A DNA stretch of 64,000 bases, from NCBI GenBank assembly GCA_919901555.1, contig CAKKPG010000022.1, positions 1 to 64,000 of the forward strand, read 5' to 3'. A program made the position numbers and the translations under genes. Positions 34,416 through 43,714 of this stretch are shown one piece after another. How positions within the stretch are numbered: the stretch's first letter is position 1; every line of letters starts with the position of its first letter. The DNA is from Nitrospiria bacterium (GTDB lineage: Bacteria; Nitrospirota; UBA9217). Under the pieces are notes generated by a model, which was given only the letters and a program-made list of their open reading frames with translations, had not been told where the DNA came from and did not search any database.

Positions 34416-35384
34416 CTATTTCGCTCCGGTCACCTTCTCGACGATCCTGTCCTTGATGGTCTTGATGTGTTCAACCAGGGTTTTTGGCTGCAATTCCGTC
34501 GGATGCAGCCCGGCACGGTGGATGGCCGATCTGACGGCCATCAGCTTTTCGAGCCCGGCAATTTCCCCCTGCCTGAACAGCTCCCGGGGGTTGCTGAAGT
34601 CCGCCCAGTGACGCGCCCCCACGTCAGGGTGGATGATCACATCGGCTTCCTGGAGCAGGATATCGTTCAAATACACCCTCGTGACGGCGTCGGCGCGAAG
34701 AACGATATCAAGGCCGGAATGATCTTCGAATCTCCCCATCTCGCTCGCCACATCCACCGCGATCACCACGTCTGCCCCCATCTCCCGCGCGCAGCGGACC
34801 GGGACGCGCTCAACCCATCCTCCGTCAACGAGCAGCATGTCGTCGTCCTTCACCGGAGGAAAGATGCCCGGGAGAGCGCAGCTCGCACTGACCGCTTTCC
34901 GGAGCGATCCGCTGGTGTAGAACATCCGTTTTCCGTGCTGGATGTCCGTGGCCACGCAGCCGAAGGGGATCTTGGTCTGCTCGATGGAAATATCGGGTAT
35001 AAGCGGATAGATGAACTCTTCGTATTCCTGCTCCGATATGAACGCCGGTTTCGTCGCGGTAACGCCCCAGAAGTATCCCTTCCGGATCAAGTTTGCCATA
35101 TCGGAAAAAAAACCCCGGCGATTGTTGGTCGGCTGCTCCAGCCTGCGGATGAATTCGAGGCGTGTCTTGCGGGAACGGAAGCTCCTGAGGAACTGCTCCA
35201 CCCGTGTCGTCCAGTACGAGGCATCGGGATTGGAAGCGTACAGTCCGCCGATCAGCGCCCCGAGGCTCGTACCGGTTATCATGTCAATGGTGACCCTGGC
35301 GTCTTCGAGGACTTTGAGCACTCCGAGGTGGGCAAGCCCCCTCGCCGCCCCACCGCCCAGCGCCAAGCATACCTTCGGTTCCAT
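34416..35384 (-). CDS. Patatin-like phospholipase (RssA/NTE family)
   Basis: 322 residues from the ATG at 35384 (AAGGAG six bases upstream). The oxyanion motif LALGGGAARGLAHLGVL, the nucleophile elbow GTSLGAL (Ser) and the catalytic Asp in LLVDGGWVERVPV form the Ser-Asp dyad. There is no signal peptide or C-terminal barrel, so it is a cytosolic lipid acyl hydrolase. It sits beside glycerophosphodiesterase and glpD, which suggests a run of phospholipid-breakdown functions. Confidence 0.93.
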   Translation of the reverse strand: MEPKVCLALGGGAARGLAHLGVLKVLEDARVTIDMITGTSLGALIGGLYASNPDASYWTTRVEQFLRSFRSRKTRLEFIRRLEQPTNNRRGFFSDMANLIRKGYFWGVTATKPAFISEQEYEEFIYPLIPDISIEQTKIPFGCVATDIQHGKRMFYTSGSLRKAVSASCALPGIFPPVKDDDMLLVDGGWVERVPVRCAREMGADVVIAVDVASEMGRFEDHSGLDIVLRADAVTRVYLNDILLQEADVIIHPDVGARHWADFSNPRELFRQGEIAGLEKLMAVRSAIHRAGLHPTELQPKTLVEHIKTIKDRIVEKVTGAK

Positions 35385-35483
35385 CTGCGCTCCTTGCGAG
35401 AGAAAAGTATCCAAAAGCCCCGAGGACTTATCTGCTATGATAGCATTAGAACTATGGAGTGTAAAGGATTTTCCTGAACCTGC

Positions 35484-35933
35484 CTAGGTTCTCTCAAACT
35501 TTCGGTACCGTATAATCGCGACATAAAACAGAGCATAGGAAACCGCCGCCCCCACGAGGCCCGCAACAAGTGTTCCGGCGACAAAGGGCCAGAGGTAGGG
35601 TCTGAGTACAAGGTACACGTTGCCCAGGGTGAGGTCATGCCAGGCAATCTCCGGAGCCGTTGCGCCGGCGCCGGTCAATTTTATGCCGAACCAGAGACAG
35701 AAGCCGTACAAGGGAACGATGGTCCAGGGGTTGTTGAGAAAGGATCCGGTGATGATCACCAGTTTGCTCAGGCGAAGCGCCCATGCCAGGAGCAGGCAGC
35801 TGATGAGATGCAGCCCGATGGTAGGGGTGAACGCAATAAACACGCCGAGAGAGAATGCGAGCGCAAGCTTGTGGGGAGGATCATCAAGCTGCAGAATGGA
35901 ACGGATGCGATCGCGAATATACCGGTATTTCAC
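35484..35933 (-). CDS. DUF2062 membrane protein
   Basis: 149 residues. Hydrophobic segments at about 24-50, 55-78 and 103-135 surround the DUF2062 signature: PHKLALAFSLGVFIAFTP and FLNNPWTIVPLYGFCLWFG. The family is widespread in Gram-negative bacteria with no defined role. It lies between thiL and the patatin gene, in the same direction. Confidence 0.85.
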   Translation of the reverse strand: MKYRYIRDRIRSILQLDDPPHKLALAFSLGVFIAFTPTIGLHLISCLLLAWALRLSKLVIITGSFLNNPWTIVPLYGFCLWFGIKLTGAGATAPEIAWHDLTLGNVYLVLRPYLWPFVAGTLVAGLVGAAVSYALFYVAIIRYRKFERT

Positions 35934-36021
35934 GGAAAGTCCTCTGCTGGTTTATCACGAATTATGGCGCAACGCGTTGGGAGGCGGCAGCTTCGAAGCG
36001 ACAGGCTCACAGGAGCATGCC

Positions 36022-37047
36022 TCACCTTCGGCGAAAGTGATCGTATCCCTGAGGCGTAAGCGGCTTCTTTTTGCCGTCGGCGCCGACAAGAGCTATCCCC
36101 CGGGCCTTTGTTACAATGCCGATTTCCGTTGCCTGAATCTTGAGGCCCCTGAGGCATTTCAGCTTCCGGGGAGGCGCCGTGAAAAGGAGTTCGTAGTCTT
36201 CTCCGCCCGCCAGCGCATAATCCAGGACTGGCCCGGTTAAGGCCCCTGCTGATCCGCGAAGCGCATTCGACAAGGGTATCTTCCCGGAGAATATCTGCGC
36301 TCCGGCGCCGCTCTCATCGCACAGGTGGGATAGATCAAGAGTGAGGCCGTCGCTGACATCGATCATCGAGGTGGCGCAGCCGGAGCGGGCGATCTTCAGC
36401 CCTTCCGCGACACGCGGAACCGGACGCAGATGACGCTCGGCAAGTCGTCCGATTGCGGATTTCGGATTGCGGATTTCGGATTTTTTATTCCGCATTCCCC
36501 ATTCCGCATTCCGCAATAACTCCAGCCCCGCCGCGGAATCCCCCAGGGTCCCCGTGACGAATATCCTGTCCCCCGGCCGGGCCCCTGAGCGCCTGAGAAG
36601 GAGGGCCTTTTCCGTCTCCCCGAGCGCGGTGACGGTGATAATGAATCCCTTGCCGGAACTGCACGTGTCGCCGCCGACGAGCAGCACCGCGTGTTCCCGC
36701 AGTACGGCTCCGAAACCCTTGTAGAAGTCGGCAATCTGTTCCGACCCGATCCCCTGCGGAATGGCAAGGGCGGTGAGACAGAAACGGGGGATCCCGCCCA
36801 TGGCGGCTATATCACTGAGGTTTACGGCGGCGGATTTCCATCCCAGCGAAAAAAAATCGGTGAAGGAAAGATCGAAGTGGACGCCTTCGACCAGCATGTC
36901 CGTGGTGGCCAGGAGCATCGAGGACGGAGAAACTGCGAGCGCCGCGGCATCGTCTCCGATACTCAGCGGCGCTCGTGGAGATTTCACGGAAAAAGATCGC
37001 CGGATTTTCTCGATGAGGCCGAATTCGCCCAGCTCTGATAATCTCAT
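36022..37047 (-). CDS. thiL: Thiamine-monophosphate kinase with an inserted repeat
   Basis: 341 residues. Motifs: GEFGLIEKI near the start, the Mg site SIGDDAAAL, TDMLVEGVHFDLSF, VNLSDIAAMGG, LVGGDTCSS, SMIDVSDGLTLDLSHLC and GGEDYELLFT. It phosphorylates thiamine monophosphate to the diphosphate. About residues 176-201 (NAEWGMRNKK through NPKSAI) interrupt the fold after LGDSAAGLELL and are encoded by repeat words of ATTCCGCAATCCG type. The family is normally about 310-330 residues. No ribosome site is evident. Confidence 0.93.
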   Translation of the reverse strand: MRLSELGEFGLIEKIRRSFSVKSPRAPLSIGDDAAALAVSPSSMLLATTDMLVEGVHFDLSFTDFFSLGWKSAAVNLSDIAAMGGIPRFCLTALAIPQGIGSEQIADFYKGFGAVLREHAVLLVGGDTCSSGKGFIITVTALGETEKALLLRRSGARPGDRIFVTGTLGDSAAGLELLRNAEWGMRNKKSEIRNPKSAIGRLAERHLRPVPRVAEGLKIARSGCATSMIDVSDGLTLDLSHLCDESGAGAQIFSGKIPLSNALRGSAGALTGPVLDYALAGGEDYELLFTAPPRKLKCLRGLKIQATEIGIVTKARGIALVGADGKKKPLTPQGYDHFRRR

Positions 37048-37092
37048 CTATTCATTCTGCCGCCGATGCACAGAGAAAAACCTTGTCAAGAG

Positions 37093-37127
37093 GGGCTTCC
37101 GTCTTCCGTCTTCTGTCTTCTGTCTAC
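37093..37127. repeat. TCTTCCGTCTTC word repeat
   Basis: Near-tandem copies of TTCCGTC and TTCTGTC lie in the lon-thiL gap. Matching words occur at 12240-12265 (inside the MEMO gene) and 20488-20512. Confidence 0.55.
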
Positions 37128-37134
37128 TTCAGCA

Positions 37135-39546
37135 TCAGTGCGTGGCCCGGGACCGGCCGGGAAGTTTCACCCGCGCGGCGCGGTGCGGGAGGCTCTTTTT
37201 AAGCGCGCTGGAAATCACCTCGTCCATGGTCTCGACAAAAATGAATTTCATGTCTTTTCTGACGTTCTTCGGGATGTCGTCCAGGTCCTTTTCGTTCTGC
37301 TTGGGGATGATTATGGTCCTGATCCCCGCCCTTCTGGCGGCGAGCGTCTTTTCTTTAAGCCCGCCGATGGGCAGCACCCTTCCGCGCAGCGTGACCTCTC
37401 CCGTCATGGCAAGGTCCTTTTTGACCGGGGAATTGGTGAAAACCGAGGCCAGGGCAGTGGCCATCGTGACGCCCGCCGAGGGGCCATCCTTGGGAATGGC
37501 GCCTGCGGGCACATGGATGTGAACGTCGGTCTTTCCGAAGAGATCGTCCTTGATGCCGAGGGTCTTTGCCCGTGAGCGCACATAGGTCAGCGCCGCATGG
37601 GCCGACTCTTTCATGACATCGCCAAGATGTCCCGTAAGGGTGAGCGTGCCCTTGCCGAGCATGGTGGTGGCTTCGATATAGAGAATATCGCCGCCCGTCT
37701 CGGTCCACGCAAGCCCGGTCACCACGCCGATCTCGTCCTTTTCTCGCTCCTCCTCGGGGAGGAACTTCGGAGCGCCCAGGTATTTATGCAGATTGGCCGG
37801 CGTGATCGTAAACAGACCTGTTTCGCCTTCGGCAACCTTGCGCGCCACCTTGCGGCAAAGGTGGGCGATCTCGCGCTCAAGGTTCCGGACGCCGGCCTCG
37901 CGCGTATACTGAGCGATGATCTCGAGCACGGTCTTCTCCGGGATATGGATCTGTTTCTCCGTGATCCCGTGCTCCTTCAACTGCCGGGGAATGAGGTAGT
38001 TATTGGCGATACCGAGCTTTTCCTGCTCCGTATATCCCGAGAGGCGGATGATCTCCATCCTGTCCTTGAGCGGCGACGGGATGGGATCGGTCATGTTCGC
38101 CGTGGTGATGAACATCACGCTCGACAAATCGAAAGGCAGAGCAATATAGTGGTCGCTGAAGGAGTTGTTCTGCTCCGGGTCGAGCACCTCGAGCAGGGCC
38201 GCCGACGGGTCGCCCCGGAAATCGGCTCCGATCTTGTCGATCTCATCGAGCATGAAAACGGGATTGTTCGACCCTGCGGTCTTGATGCCCTGGATAATCC
38301 TGCCCGGGAGCGCGCCCACGTAGGTCCTGCGATGTCCGCGGATCTCCGCCTCGTCGCGCACGCCGCCCAGGGAAATACGGACGAATTCACGGCCGAGGGA
38401 GCGGGCTATGGATTTCCCGAGGGACGTCTTGCCGACGCCCGGCGGCCCCACGAAACAGAGGATGGGACCTTTCATCTTGTCCTTGAGCTTGCGCACGGCG
38501 AGGTATTCAAGGATCCGTTCCTTGACCTTTTCCAGGTCGTAGTGGTCTTCTTCAAGCACCTTGTGCGCCGCCTTCAGGTCCAGATTGTCCTTGGTGGCTT
38601 TGGACCACGGCAGTTCCGTGAGCCATTCGATGTACGTCCGCGTCATGGACGCCTCGGCCGCGTCGGGGTGCATGCGCTCGAGACGCCGGAGCTGCTTCTC
38701 CGCTTCCTTGGCGCCCTTCTCCGGCATCTTCGCCTCTTTGATCTTGTCACGAAGTTCGCGGATATCTTCGGAACGGTCGTCCGTATCCCCGAGCTCGCGT
38801 TGGATCGCCTTGAGCTGTTCGCGCAGGAAATACTCCCTCTGCGTCTTGTCGATCTCGCCCCGGACGTCGGCCTGGATCTTCTGCTGCATGGAAAGGAGCT
38901 CGATCTCTTTGCTGAGGGCCTCGTTGATGCGCTTGATCCGCTGGACCGGGTCGGTGATCTCGAGGATCTCCTGGGCCTGCTCCACTTTGAGCCCCATGTT
39001 CGCCACCGCCAGATCGGCGAGCTTGCCCGGATCGTCGACGTTCTCGATGACGACCATGATGTCCGGGAGAATGACTTTTCCGAACGACACGAGCCGCTCA
39101 AGCTGCTCCTTGACGTTGCGCATGAGCGCCTCGGTCTCGAGGCTCACCGGCGCGGCCGTTTCCACGAAGGGTTTTACCTCGACCTGGTAGTAGGGCTCCT
39201 TCTGGAGGAACTTCACGGTCTTTGCCCTGGCAACGCCCTGGACGAGTATCTTGATGCGGCCGTCGGGCAGCTTGAGCATCCGCATGATGACGCCCACGGT
39301 GCCCATGGAATAGAGGTCCGAAGGCGTGGGGTTTTCCACGTTGATGTCTTTCTGCGAGGTAAGAAAGATCATCCGGTTCCCTTCGAGCGCCACTTCGATG
39401 GCCTTGATGGACATCTCCCTGCCCACGAAAAGCGGCAGCACCATATACGGGAAGACCACGATGTCCCGGATGGGGAGCAGCGGCAGCTTCCTGGGGATCT
39501 CGATGGACTGCTGAATGTCACTGTTTTTTGCTTCGGTCTTGGCCAA
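37135..39546 (-). CDS. lon: ATP-dependent protease Lon
   Basis: About 803 residues from the TTG at 39546, which AAGGAGG precedes by five bases; a longer frame has no ribosome site. The LON N-domain starts at [20 protein letters not shown]. The AAA+ module has [19 protein letters not shown] and [11 protein letters not shown]. The protease domain has the catalytic Ser in [14 protein letters not shown] and Lys in [14 protein letters not shown]. It degrades misfolded and regulatory proteins. The TTG start with a strong ribosome site may moderate expression. Confidence 0.96.
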   Translation of the reverse strand: MAKTEAKNSDIQQSIEIPRKLPLLPIRDIVVFPYMVLPLFVGREMSIKAIEVALEGNRMIFLTSQKDINVENPTPSDLYSMGTVGVIMRMLKLPDGRIKILVQGVARAKTVKFLQKEPYYQVEVKPFVETAAPVSLETEALMRNVKEQLERLVSFGKVILPDIMVVIENVDDPGKLADLAVANMGLKVEQAQEILEITDPVQRIKRINEALSKEIELLSMQQKIQADVRGEIDKTQREYFLREQLKAIQRELGDTDDRSEDIRELRDKIKEAKMPEKGAKEAEKQLRRLERMHPDAAEASMTRTYIEWLTELPWSKATKDNLDLKAAHKVLEEDHYDLEKVKERILEYLAVRKLKDKMKGPILCFVGPPGVGKTSLGKSIARSLGREFVRISLGGVRDEAEIRGHRRTYVGALPGRIIQGIKTAGSNNPVFMLDEIDKIGADFRGDPSAALLEVLDPEQNNSFSDHYIALPFDLSSVMFITTANMTDPIPSPLKDRMEIIRLSGYTEQEKLGIANNYLIPRQLKEHGITEKQIHIPEKTVLEIIAQYTREAGVRNLEREIAHLCRKVARKVAEGETGLFTITPANLHKYLGAPKFLPEEEREKDEIGVVTGLAWTETGGDILYIEATTMLGKGTLTLTGHLGDVMKESAHAALTYVRSRAKTLGIKDDLFGKTDVHIHVPAGAIPKDGPSAGVTMATALASVFTNSPVKKDLAMTGEVTLRGRVLPIGGLKEKTLAARRAGIRTIIIPKQNEKDLDDIPKNVRKDMKFIFVETMDEVISSALKKSLPHRAARVKLPGRSRATH

Positions 39547-39610
39547 GCGGTCCTCCTTGCATACGTCCCAATTATACCTTAGTTTCAGCTCCCCAATCAA
39601 TACCGGTGGT

Positions 39611-40480
39611 TCATAATTTCAACTTTTTCAAATAATCCCTGAATTCCGAACCGAATTCGGTATTTTTCAGTCCAAACTCCACGGTCGCCTTCAAAAACCC
39701 GAGTTTATCGCCGGCGTCATAGCGTTTCCCTTTGAATTCGAAGGCGTAAATGGGCTGCTTCCCCATGAGGAGCTTGAGGCCGTCCGTGAGCTGGATCTCG
39801 CCGCCTTTGCCGGGCCGGGTATGTTCAAGGGCGGTGAATATCTCGGGCGTCAGGATATAGCGCCCGATGATGGCGAGATTGGACGGTGCGGCGGACGGTG
39901 ACGGCTTTTCCACCAGGTCTTTGACGAGGTATACGCCGTCCTCGATCTTTTTTGCATCGATGATGCCGTACTGACCGGTTTGTGCATGGGGCACCTTCTG
40001 GATGGCCAGGATCGTTGCGGGATAGCGGGCATGGACGTCCATCATCTGTTTGAGCACCGGAACATCGTTGTCGATGATGTCGTCGCCCAGGAGCACGGCA
40101 AAGGCCTCCTCGCCCACCACCCGCTTGGCCGTGAGCACGGCATGACCGAGCCCGAGGGCCTTCTTCTGCCTGATATAGCAGAACGTGACGAGGTCGGCAA
40201 TGCGCTGCACCTCGGACAGAAGCTCGTGCTTGCCTTTGGACTTGAGGTCTTCCTCCAGTTCAAAGGCCACATCGAAGTGGTCCTCGATGGCGCGCTTGCC
40301 CCGTCCGGTGATGAGCACCACCTCTTCGATGCCGGACGCCACGGCCTCTTCCACCACGTACTGTATGAGCGGCTTATCAACGAGCGCGAGCATCTCCTTG
40401 GGAGACGCTTTGGTCGCCGGTAAAAAACGGGTCCCCAGACCCGCCGCAGGAAAGACCGCTTTGGTAATACCTTTCGGCAC
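39611..40480 (-). CDS. galU: UTP-glucose-1-phosphate uridylyltransferase
   Basis: 289 residues, GTG start with AGGAGACGGAC upstream. [20 protein letters not shown] is the nucleotide-binding signature; further motifs are [35 protein letters not shown] and [12 protein letters not shown]. It makes UDP-glucose for cell-envelope polysaccharides and LPS. It sits between lon and mlaD. Confidence 0.96.
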   Translation of the reverse strand: MPKGITKAVFPAAGLGTRFLPATKASPKEMLALVDKPLIQYVVEEAVASGIEEVVLITGRGKRAIEDHFDVAFELEEDLKSKGKHELLSEVQRIADLVTFCYIRQKKALGLGHAVLTAKRVVGEEAFAVLLGDDIIDNDVPVLKQMMDVHARYPATILAIQKVPHAQTGQYGIIDAKKIEDGVYLVKDLVEKPSPSAAPSNLAIIGRYILTPEIFTALEHTRPGKGGEIQLTDGLKLLMGKQPIYAFEFKGKRYDAGDKLGFLKATVEFGLKNTEFGSEFRDYLKKLKL

Positions 40481-40549
40481 GTCCGTCTCCTTTTCACCGG
40501 CATTGTAGGGGACTGGTTCTGAAAAGTCAAGGTGCGTTCTCGGTTCCCC

Positions 40550-41962
40550 TTACTTGGGCACCGGAACGCTCCCGAGGAGGTATTTCAGGTCATCGTCGTC
40601 GAACCGAAGGCCGACGCCCACGAAAGCTGCCGCCCGGTCCGAGTTCAGGAAGTTGTCGTATCCTGCATTCAGCAACAGCAGCTTGTTGATGGTGTAGTTA
40701 AGCGATGCCTTCATATGGGTATTCAGATTGCCCGGTTCCGTGCTGCTGAAGTTCCATGCATCGAGGCTGAACTTCACCCGGTCGTCAAAGGCAAAGTAGT
40801 CGGCGCCGATGCCGCCCCTGGACTCGATGAGCCCCATGCGGAGGGCCAGGTTTCCCCAGCGCTTGGCGAACTCGACGCTGAACCTGAGGCGGTCTTCGTA
40901 GGTTTCGCTCACCGTCGTCGTGCCCGGCGGCGTGGTCACGACCTCAGACCGCGTGTACTTGGCGTAGGGGTCCGAGGCGACCTCGAGGATGTAGTACTTG
41001 TCCGGCTTGGGCTTGAGCTCCAGGGTAAAGTAAGTCTTGGACTGGGGGAACATATACTCGCTCCGGAAGGCCACGATGGTCTTCATCCTCTCTATGCGCG
41101 ACGTGTAGTCGCTGATCCCCTTTGCGGCGCTGTCGATATTATTGTACATGCTGTCGTCGCTCACGAGCTTGCCGAGCGTTCCTTCTCCGCGGTCGATCTT
41201 CTTGGTCACGTTCTCGATGGAGGCGAGGGCCAGCTCGGCGCTCCGCGACGCTTCGCGCGCGTTCTCCAACGTCACCTTGAGATTGTCGCGATTATCGTTC
41301 ACCACACCGTTGAGATTCGTTGCAAGCTCGTTCAGCCGCATGACCAGTTCGCTGCCGTCGCTCCGCAGGGCGTAGGAAAACTCCCGGATGTTCGACGTGG
41401 TGCCGCGCAGGTCCGCAAGGATGTCTTCCATGGAGCGGGCGCCCCGTTCGGTGCCGAAGACCTGACGAAGCGACGCGGTCACCTGCTTGATGTCGTCGGC
41501 GATGCCGCTCAGTTGACTGACAAGCTTGTCCACATCGCTCGGGGACGTCGTCGTCTCGATCCGCTCTCCTTCCCGGTAGAACGCCGATTGCTCGGGAGAC
41601 TCGGCGCCGTACTCGGTCTTTCGTCTCGGGTTGATCTCCACGAATTTATCGCCCAAAAGCCCCATGGTCTTGACTCCCGCCTCGGAGCCCCGGGCGATCT
41701 TGACCCCGGGATCGATCCGCAGGACCAGCTTGGCCCGGCTGTCCTCCAGCACCACCTTCTCGACCGTGCCGATCTTCACGCCCGCCATCCGGACCGCGGC
41801 CTTGTCGTCGAGCCCCGCAACCGAGTCGAACGTGGCCTCGACCACATAGCCCTTCTTCGCCCCGAACTCGTATTTTCCGACAGCAAAGGTCATGTACAGA
41901 AGGATGACCGATCCTCCCAACACCAGCAGCCCCACCTTTGCCTCTGCGCTCAGCTTCGCCAT
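40550..41962 (-). CDS. mlaD: MlaD-like MCE lipid-transport protein with long C-terminal domain
   Basis: 470 residues, far longer than the ~180 of E. coli MlaD. A signal anchor (about 8-28) is followed by the MCE domain (about 36-118: YVVEATFDSVAGLDDKAAVRM, GVKIGTVEKV, GLLGDKFVEI). A helical segment (about 150-290) includes LRGTTSNIREFSYALRS and LNGVVNDNRDNLKVTLENA. The last ~165 residues look like alternating beta strands (EYMFPQSKTYFTLELKP, LRFSVEFAKRW, MKASLNYTINKLLLLNAGYD). MCE proteins form hexameric periplasmic lipid channels with MlaE and MlaF, both encoded just upstream. Confidence 0.9.
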   Translation of the reverse strand: MAKLSAEAKVGLLVLGGSVILLYMTFAVGKYEFGAKKGYVVEATFDSVAGLDDKAAVRMAGVKIGTVEKVVLEDSRAKLVLRIDPGVKIARGSEAGVKTMGLLGDKFVEINPRRKTEYGAESPEQSAFYREGERIETTTSPSDVDKLVSQLSGIADDIKQVTASLRQVFGTERGARSMEDILADLRGTTSNIREFSYALRSDGSELVMRLNELATNLNGVVNDNRDNLKVTLENAREASRSAELALASIENVTKKIDRGEGTLGKLVSDDSMYNNIDSAAKGISDYTSRIERMKTIVAFRSEYMFPQSKTYFTLELKPKPDKYYILEVASDPYAKYTRSEVVTTPPGTTTVSETYEDRLRFSVEFAKRWGNLALRMGLIESRGGIGADYFAFDDRVKFSLDAWNFSSTEPGNLNTHMKASLNYTINKLLLLNAGYDNFLNSDRAAAFVGVGLRFDDDDLKYLLGSVPVPK

Positions 41963-41976
41963 GAGAACCCCTGTGA

Positions 41977-42071
41977 ATTGGAAATTGGAAATTGGAAATT
42001 GGAAATTTTAAAAGTCATTATATAATCTTTTTATTTACGATTTGACATTTACGATTTGCAATTTCCAATGC
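41977..42071. repeat. TTGGAAA word repeat between mlaF and mlaD
   Basis: Four near-tandem TTGGAAA words (41978-42006) face TTTACGATTTG and GCAATTTCCAA words (42035-42069) in inverted fashion. Confidence 0.6.
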
Positions 42072-42081
42072 CTCTTCGTTT

Positions 42082-42834
42082 TTAATCCGCCGTTATCGGC
42101 CCCACCGCGCTGCCGGTGATGAACTGTTTCACGATGGGGTTCGTCGTGTTCCTGATCTCGTCCGGCGTGCCGATCTCCTGGATCTCTCCTTTATAGAGCA
42201 TGGCTATCCGGTCCGAGATCTTGTACGCGCTCTGCATATCGTGCGTGATGGCCACGGACGTGACGCCGAGCTTCTTCCGGAGGTCCACGATCAGATCGTT
42301 GATTGCGTCCGCGGTGATGGGGTCCAGACCGGTCGTGGGCTCGTCGTACAGAATGATCTCCGCATCCATGGCAATGGCCCGGGCAAGCCCAACCCTCTTC
42401 CTCATGCCGCCCGAGAGGTCGGACGGCATCTTGTCCTCCACGCCCTTGAGCCCCACGAGTGCCAGTTTCTCGGTCGCGGCGTCCCGTATCTCCCTGTCGG
42501 ACATTCTGGTATGCTGCTTCAGGCTGAAACCCACGTTCTCCCCCACCGTGAGCGAGTCGAAGAGCGCCGCGCCCTGAAACAGCATGCCGAACTTTTTCCG
42601 TATGTCGTTCAGGCCCCGTTCGTCAAGGGTGTTCAGGTCCTGGCCGTCCACGACCACCCGACCCCTGTCCGGGAACAGCAGCCCGATGATATGCTTGATC
42701 AGCACGCTCTTGCCGCTGCCGCTCCCGCCGATCACGGTCATGCTCTCGCCCTTTTCGACCGAAAGGTTCACGCCGCGGAGCACGTGGTGGCCGCCGAAGT
42801 TTTTGTGGAGGTCCGTGATCTCGATCATCGCCAT
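42082..42834 (-). CDS. mlaF: MlaF-like ABC transporter ATPase
   Basis: 250 residues. Walker A GGSGSGKSVLIKHIIGLL, signature LSGGMRKRVGLARAI, Walker B EIILYDEPTTGLDP, and a conserved switch His in SVAITHDMQSA. It powers MlaE for phospholipid transport between the membranes. It ends 10 bases before the repeat that precedes mlaD and begins 4 bases after mlaE, giving an mlaE-mlaF-mlaD operon. The ATG two codons downstream is an equally good start. Confidence 0.94.
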   Translation of the reverse strand: MAMIEITDLHKNFGGHHVLRGVNLSVEKGESMTVIGGSGSGKSVLIKHIIGLLFPDRGRVVVDGQDLNTLDERGLNDIRKKFGMLFQGAALFDSLTVGENVGFSLKQHTRMSDREIRDAATEKLALVGLKGVEDKMPSDLSGGMRKRVGLARAIAMDAEIILYDEPTTGLDPITADAINDLIVDLRKKLGVTSVAITHDMQSAYKISDRIAMLYKGEIQEIGTPDEIRNTTNPIVKQFITGSAVGPITAD

Positions 42835-42838
42835 GGGC

Positions 42839-43609
42839 TCACCACAACAGCGCGGACAGGAAATAATCCAGGATCAGGATCAGCATGCACGACACCACGA
42901 CCGCGCCGGTCGTGGCCTTTCCCACGCCCTCGGCTCCGCCCTCGGTGTTGAACCCCTTGTAGCAGCCGATCAGCCCGACCACCGCCCCGAACACGAGCGA
43001 CTTGATCAGGCCGTACCAGATGTCCGTCACCTCGGTGTTGTTGATGCTCTGGTTGATGTAGGTGACCGGGTTGGTCCCGAGCACCTTCACGCCCACGAAG
43101 TACCCGCCCGCGATGCCGACGTACATCCCGAGCGCGGTGAGGAAGAACATCATGATCGTGCTCGCCAGAAACCGGGGGACCACCAGGTATTTCATGGGGT
43201 TCGTTGCAAGCGTATAGAGCGCGTCGATCTGCTCGGTCACGCGCATGGTGCCGAGCTCTGCCGCCATGGAGGCCCCTGCCCTGCCCGCCACCATGAGGCC
43301 GGTCAGGACCGGCCCCAGTTCCCGCGTCATCGAGAGCGACACCACCGTGCCGATGAGCGACTCGGCCCCGAACCGTTTGAACCCGGTATAGCTCTGGAGC
43401 GCCAGCACCATGCCGGTGGAGATGGCCGTGGTCAGCACCACGGGCACGGAGTTCACGCCGATCTGTTCCATCTGCTTCAACAGGTTCTTGAAATAGAACG
43501 GCCTGCTCGTGCACCAGCGGAGCGTCTGGATGAGGAACATGACCACTTTCCCCATCTCGATCATGACCGCGGTGGTCCTGCTGCCCAGCAGTTCAAGCCA
43601 GTTGATCAT
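42839..43609 (-). CDS. mlaE: MlaE-like ABC transporter permease
   Basis: 256 residues from the ATG at 43609 (MINWLELLG); upstream in-frame codons are translated repeat DNA. Five or six hydrophobic helices fit MlaE, with the family motifs LTGLMVAGRAGASMAAELGT and MRVTEQIDALYTLATNPMKYLVVPR. It is the inner-membrane permease of the Mla system. No mlaB or mlaC follows in the window. Confidence 0.93.
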   Translation of the reverse strand: MINWLELLGSRTTAVMIEMGKVVMFLIQTLRWCTSRPFYFKNLLKQMEQIGVNSVPVVLTTAISTGMVLALQSYTGFKRFGAESLIGTVVSLSMTRELGPVLTGLMVAGRAGASMAAELGTMRVTEQIDALYTLATNPMKYLVVPRFLASTIMMFFLTALGMYVGIAGGYFVGVKVLGTNPVTYINQSINNTEVTDIWYGLIKSLVFGAVVGLIGCYKGFNTEGGAEGVGKATTGAVVVSCMLILILDYFLSALLW

Positions 43610-43622
43610 AGGGCACATCCGT

Positions 43623-43711
43623 TCAATGCAAAATGCAGAATGCAAATTTCAAATTTTAAAATAAAAAACATACATTTTACCTTTTGCACTTTTCATTCTG
43701 CATTTTGCCTT
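43623..43711. repeat. GCAAAATGCAGAATGC palindromic repeat without core
   Basis: The left words (AATGCAAAATGCAGAATGCA, 43625-43644) and right words (TTTTCATTCTGCATTTTGCC, 43692-43711) are inverted around an AT-rich spacer. The same words build the dispersed repeats at 14546 and 46471. Confidence 0.65.
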
Positions 43712-43714
43712 GAG

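Noticed and set aside
37597-39582. 661-codon plus-strand ORF opposite lon, and similar long plus-strand ORFs at 14608-16110, 21325-22989, 29043-30350 and 46554-48392
   Set aside because: They are antisense to well-conserved genes, have His/Arg/Glu-rich shadow composition, no recognisable domains and no ribosome sites. GC-rich codon bias leaves the opposite frame open.
43610-43645. MHSAFCIE-type N-terminal extension of MlaE
   Set aside because: It is the translation of the GCATTTTGCATT repeat words; the family start is MINWLELLG.
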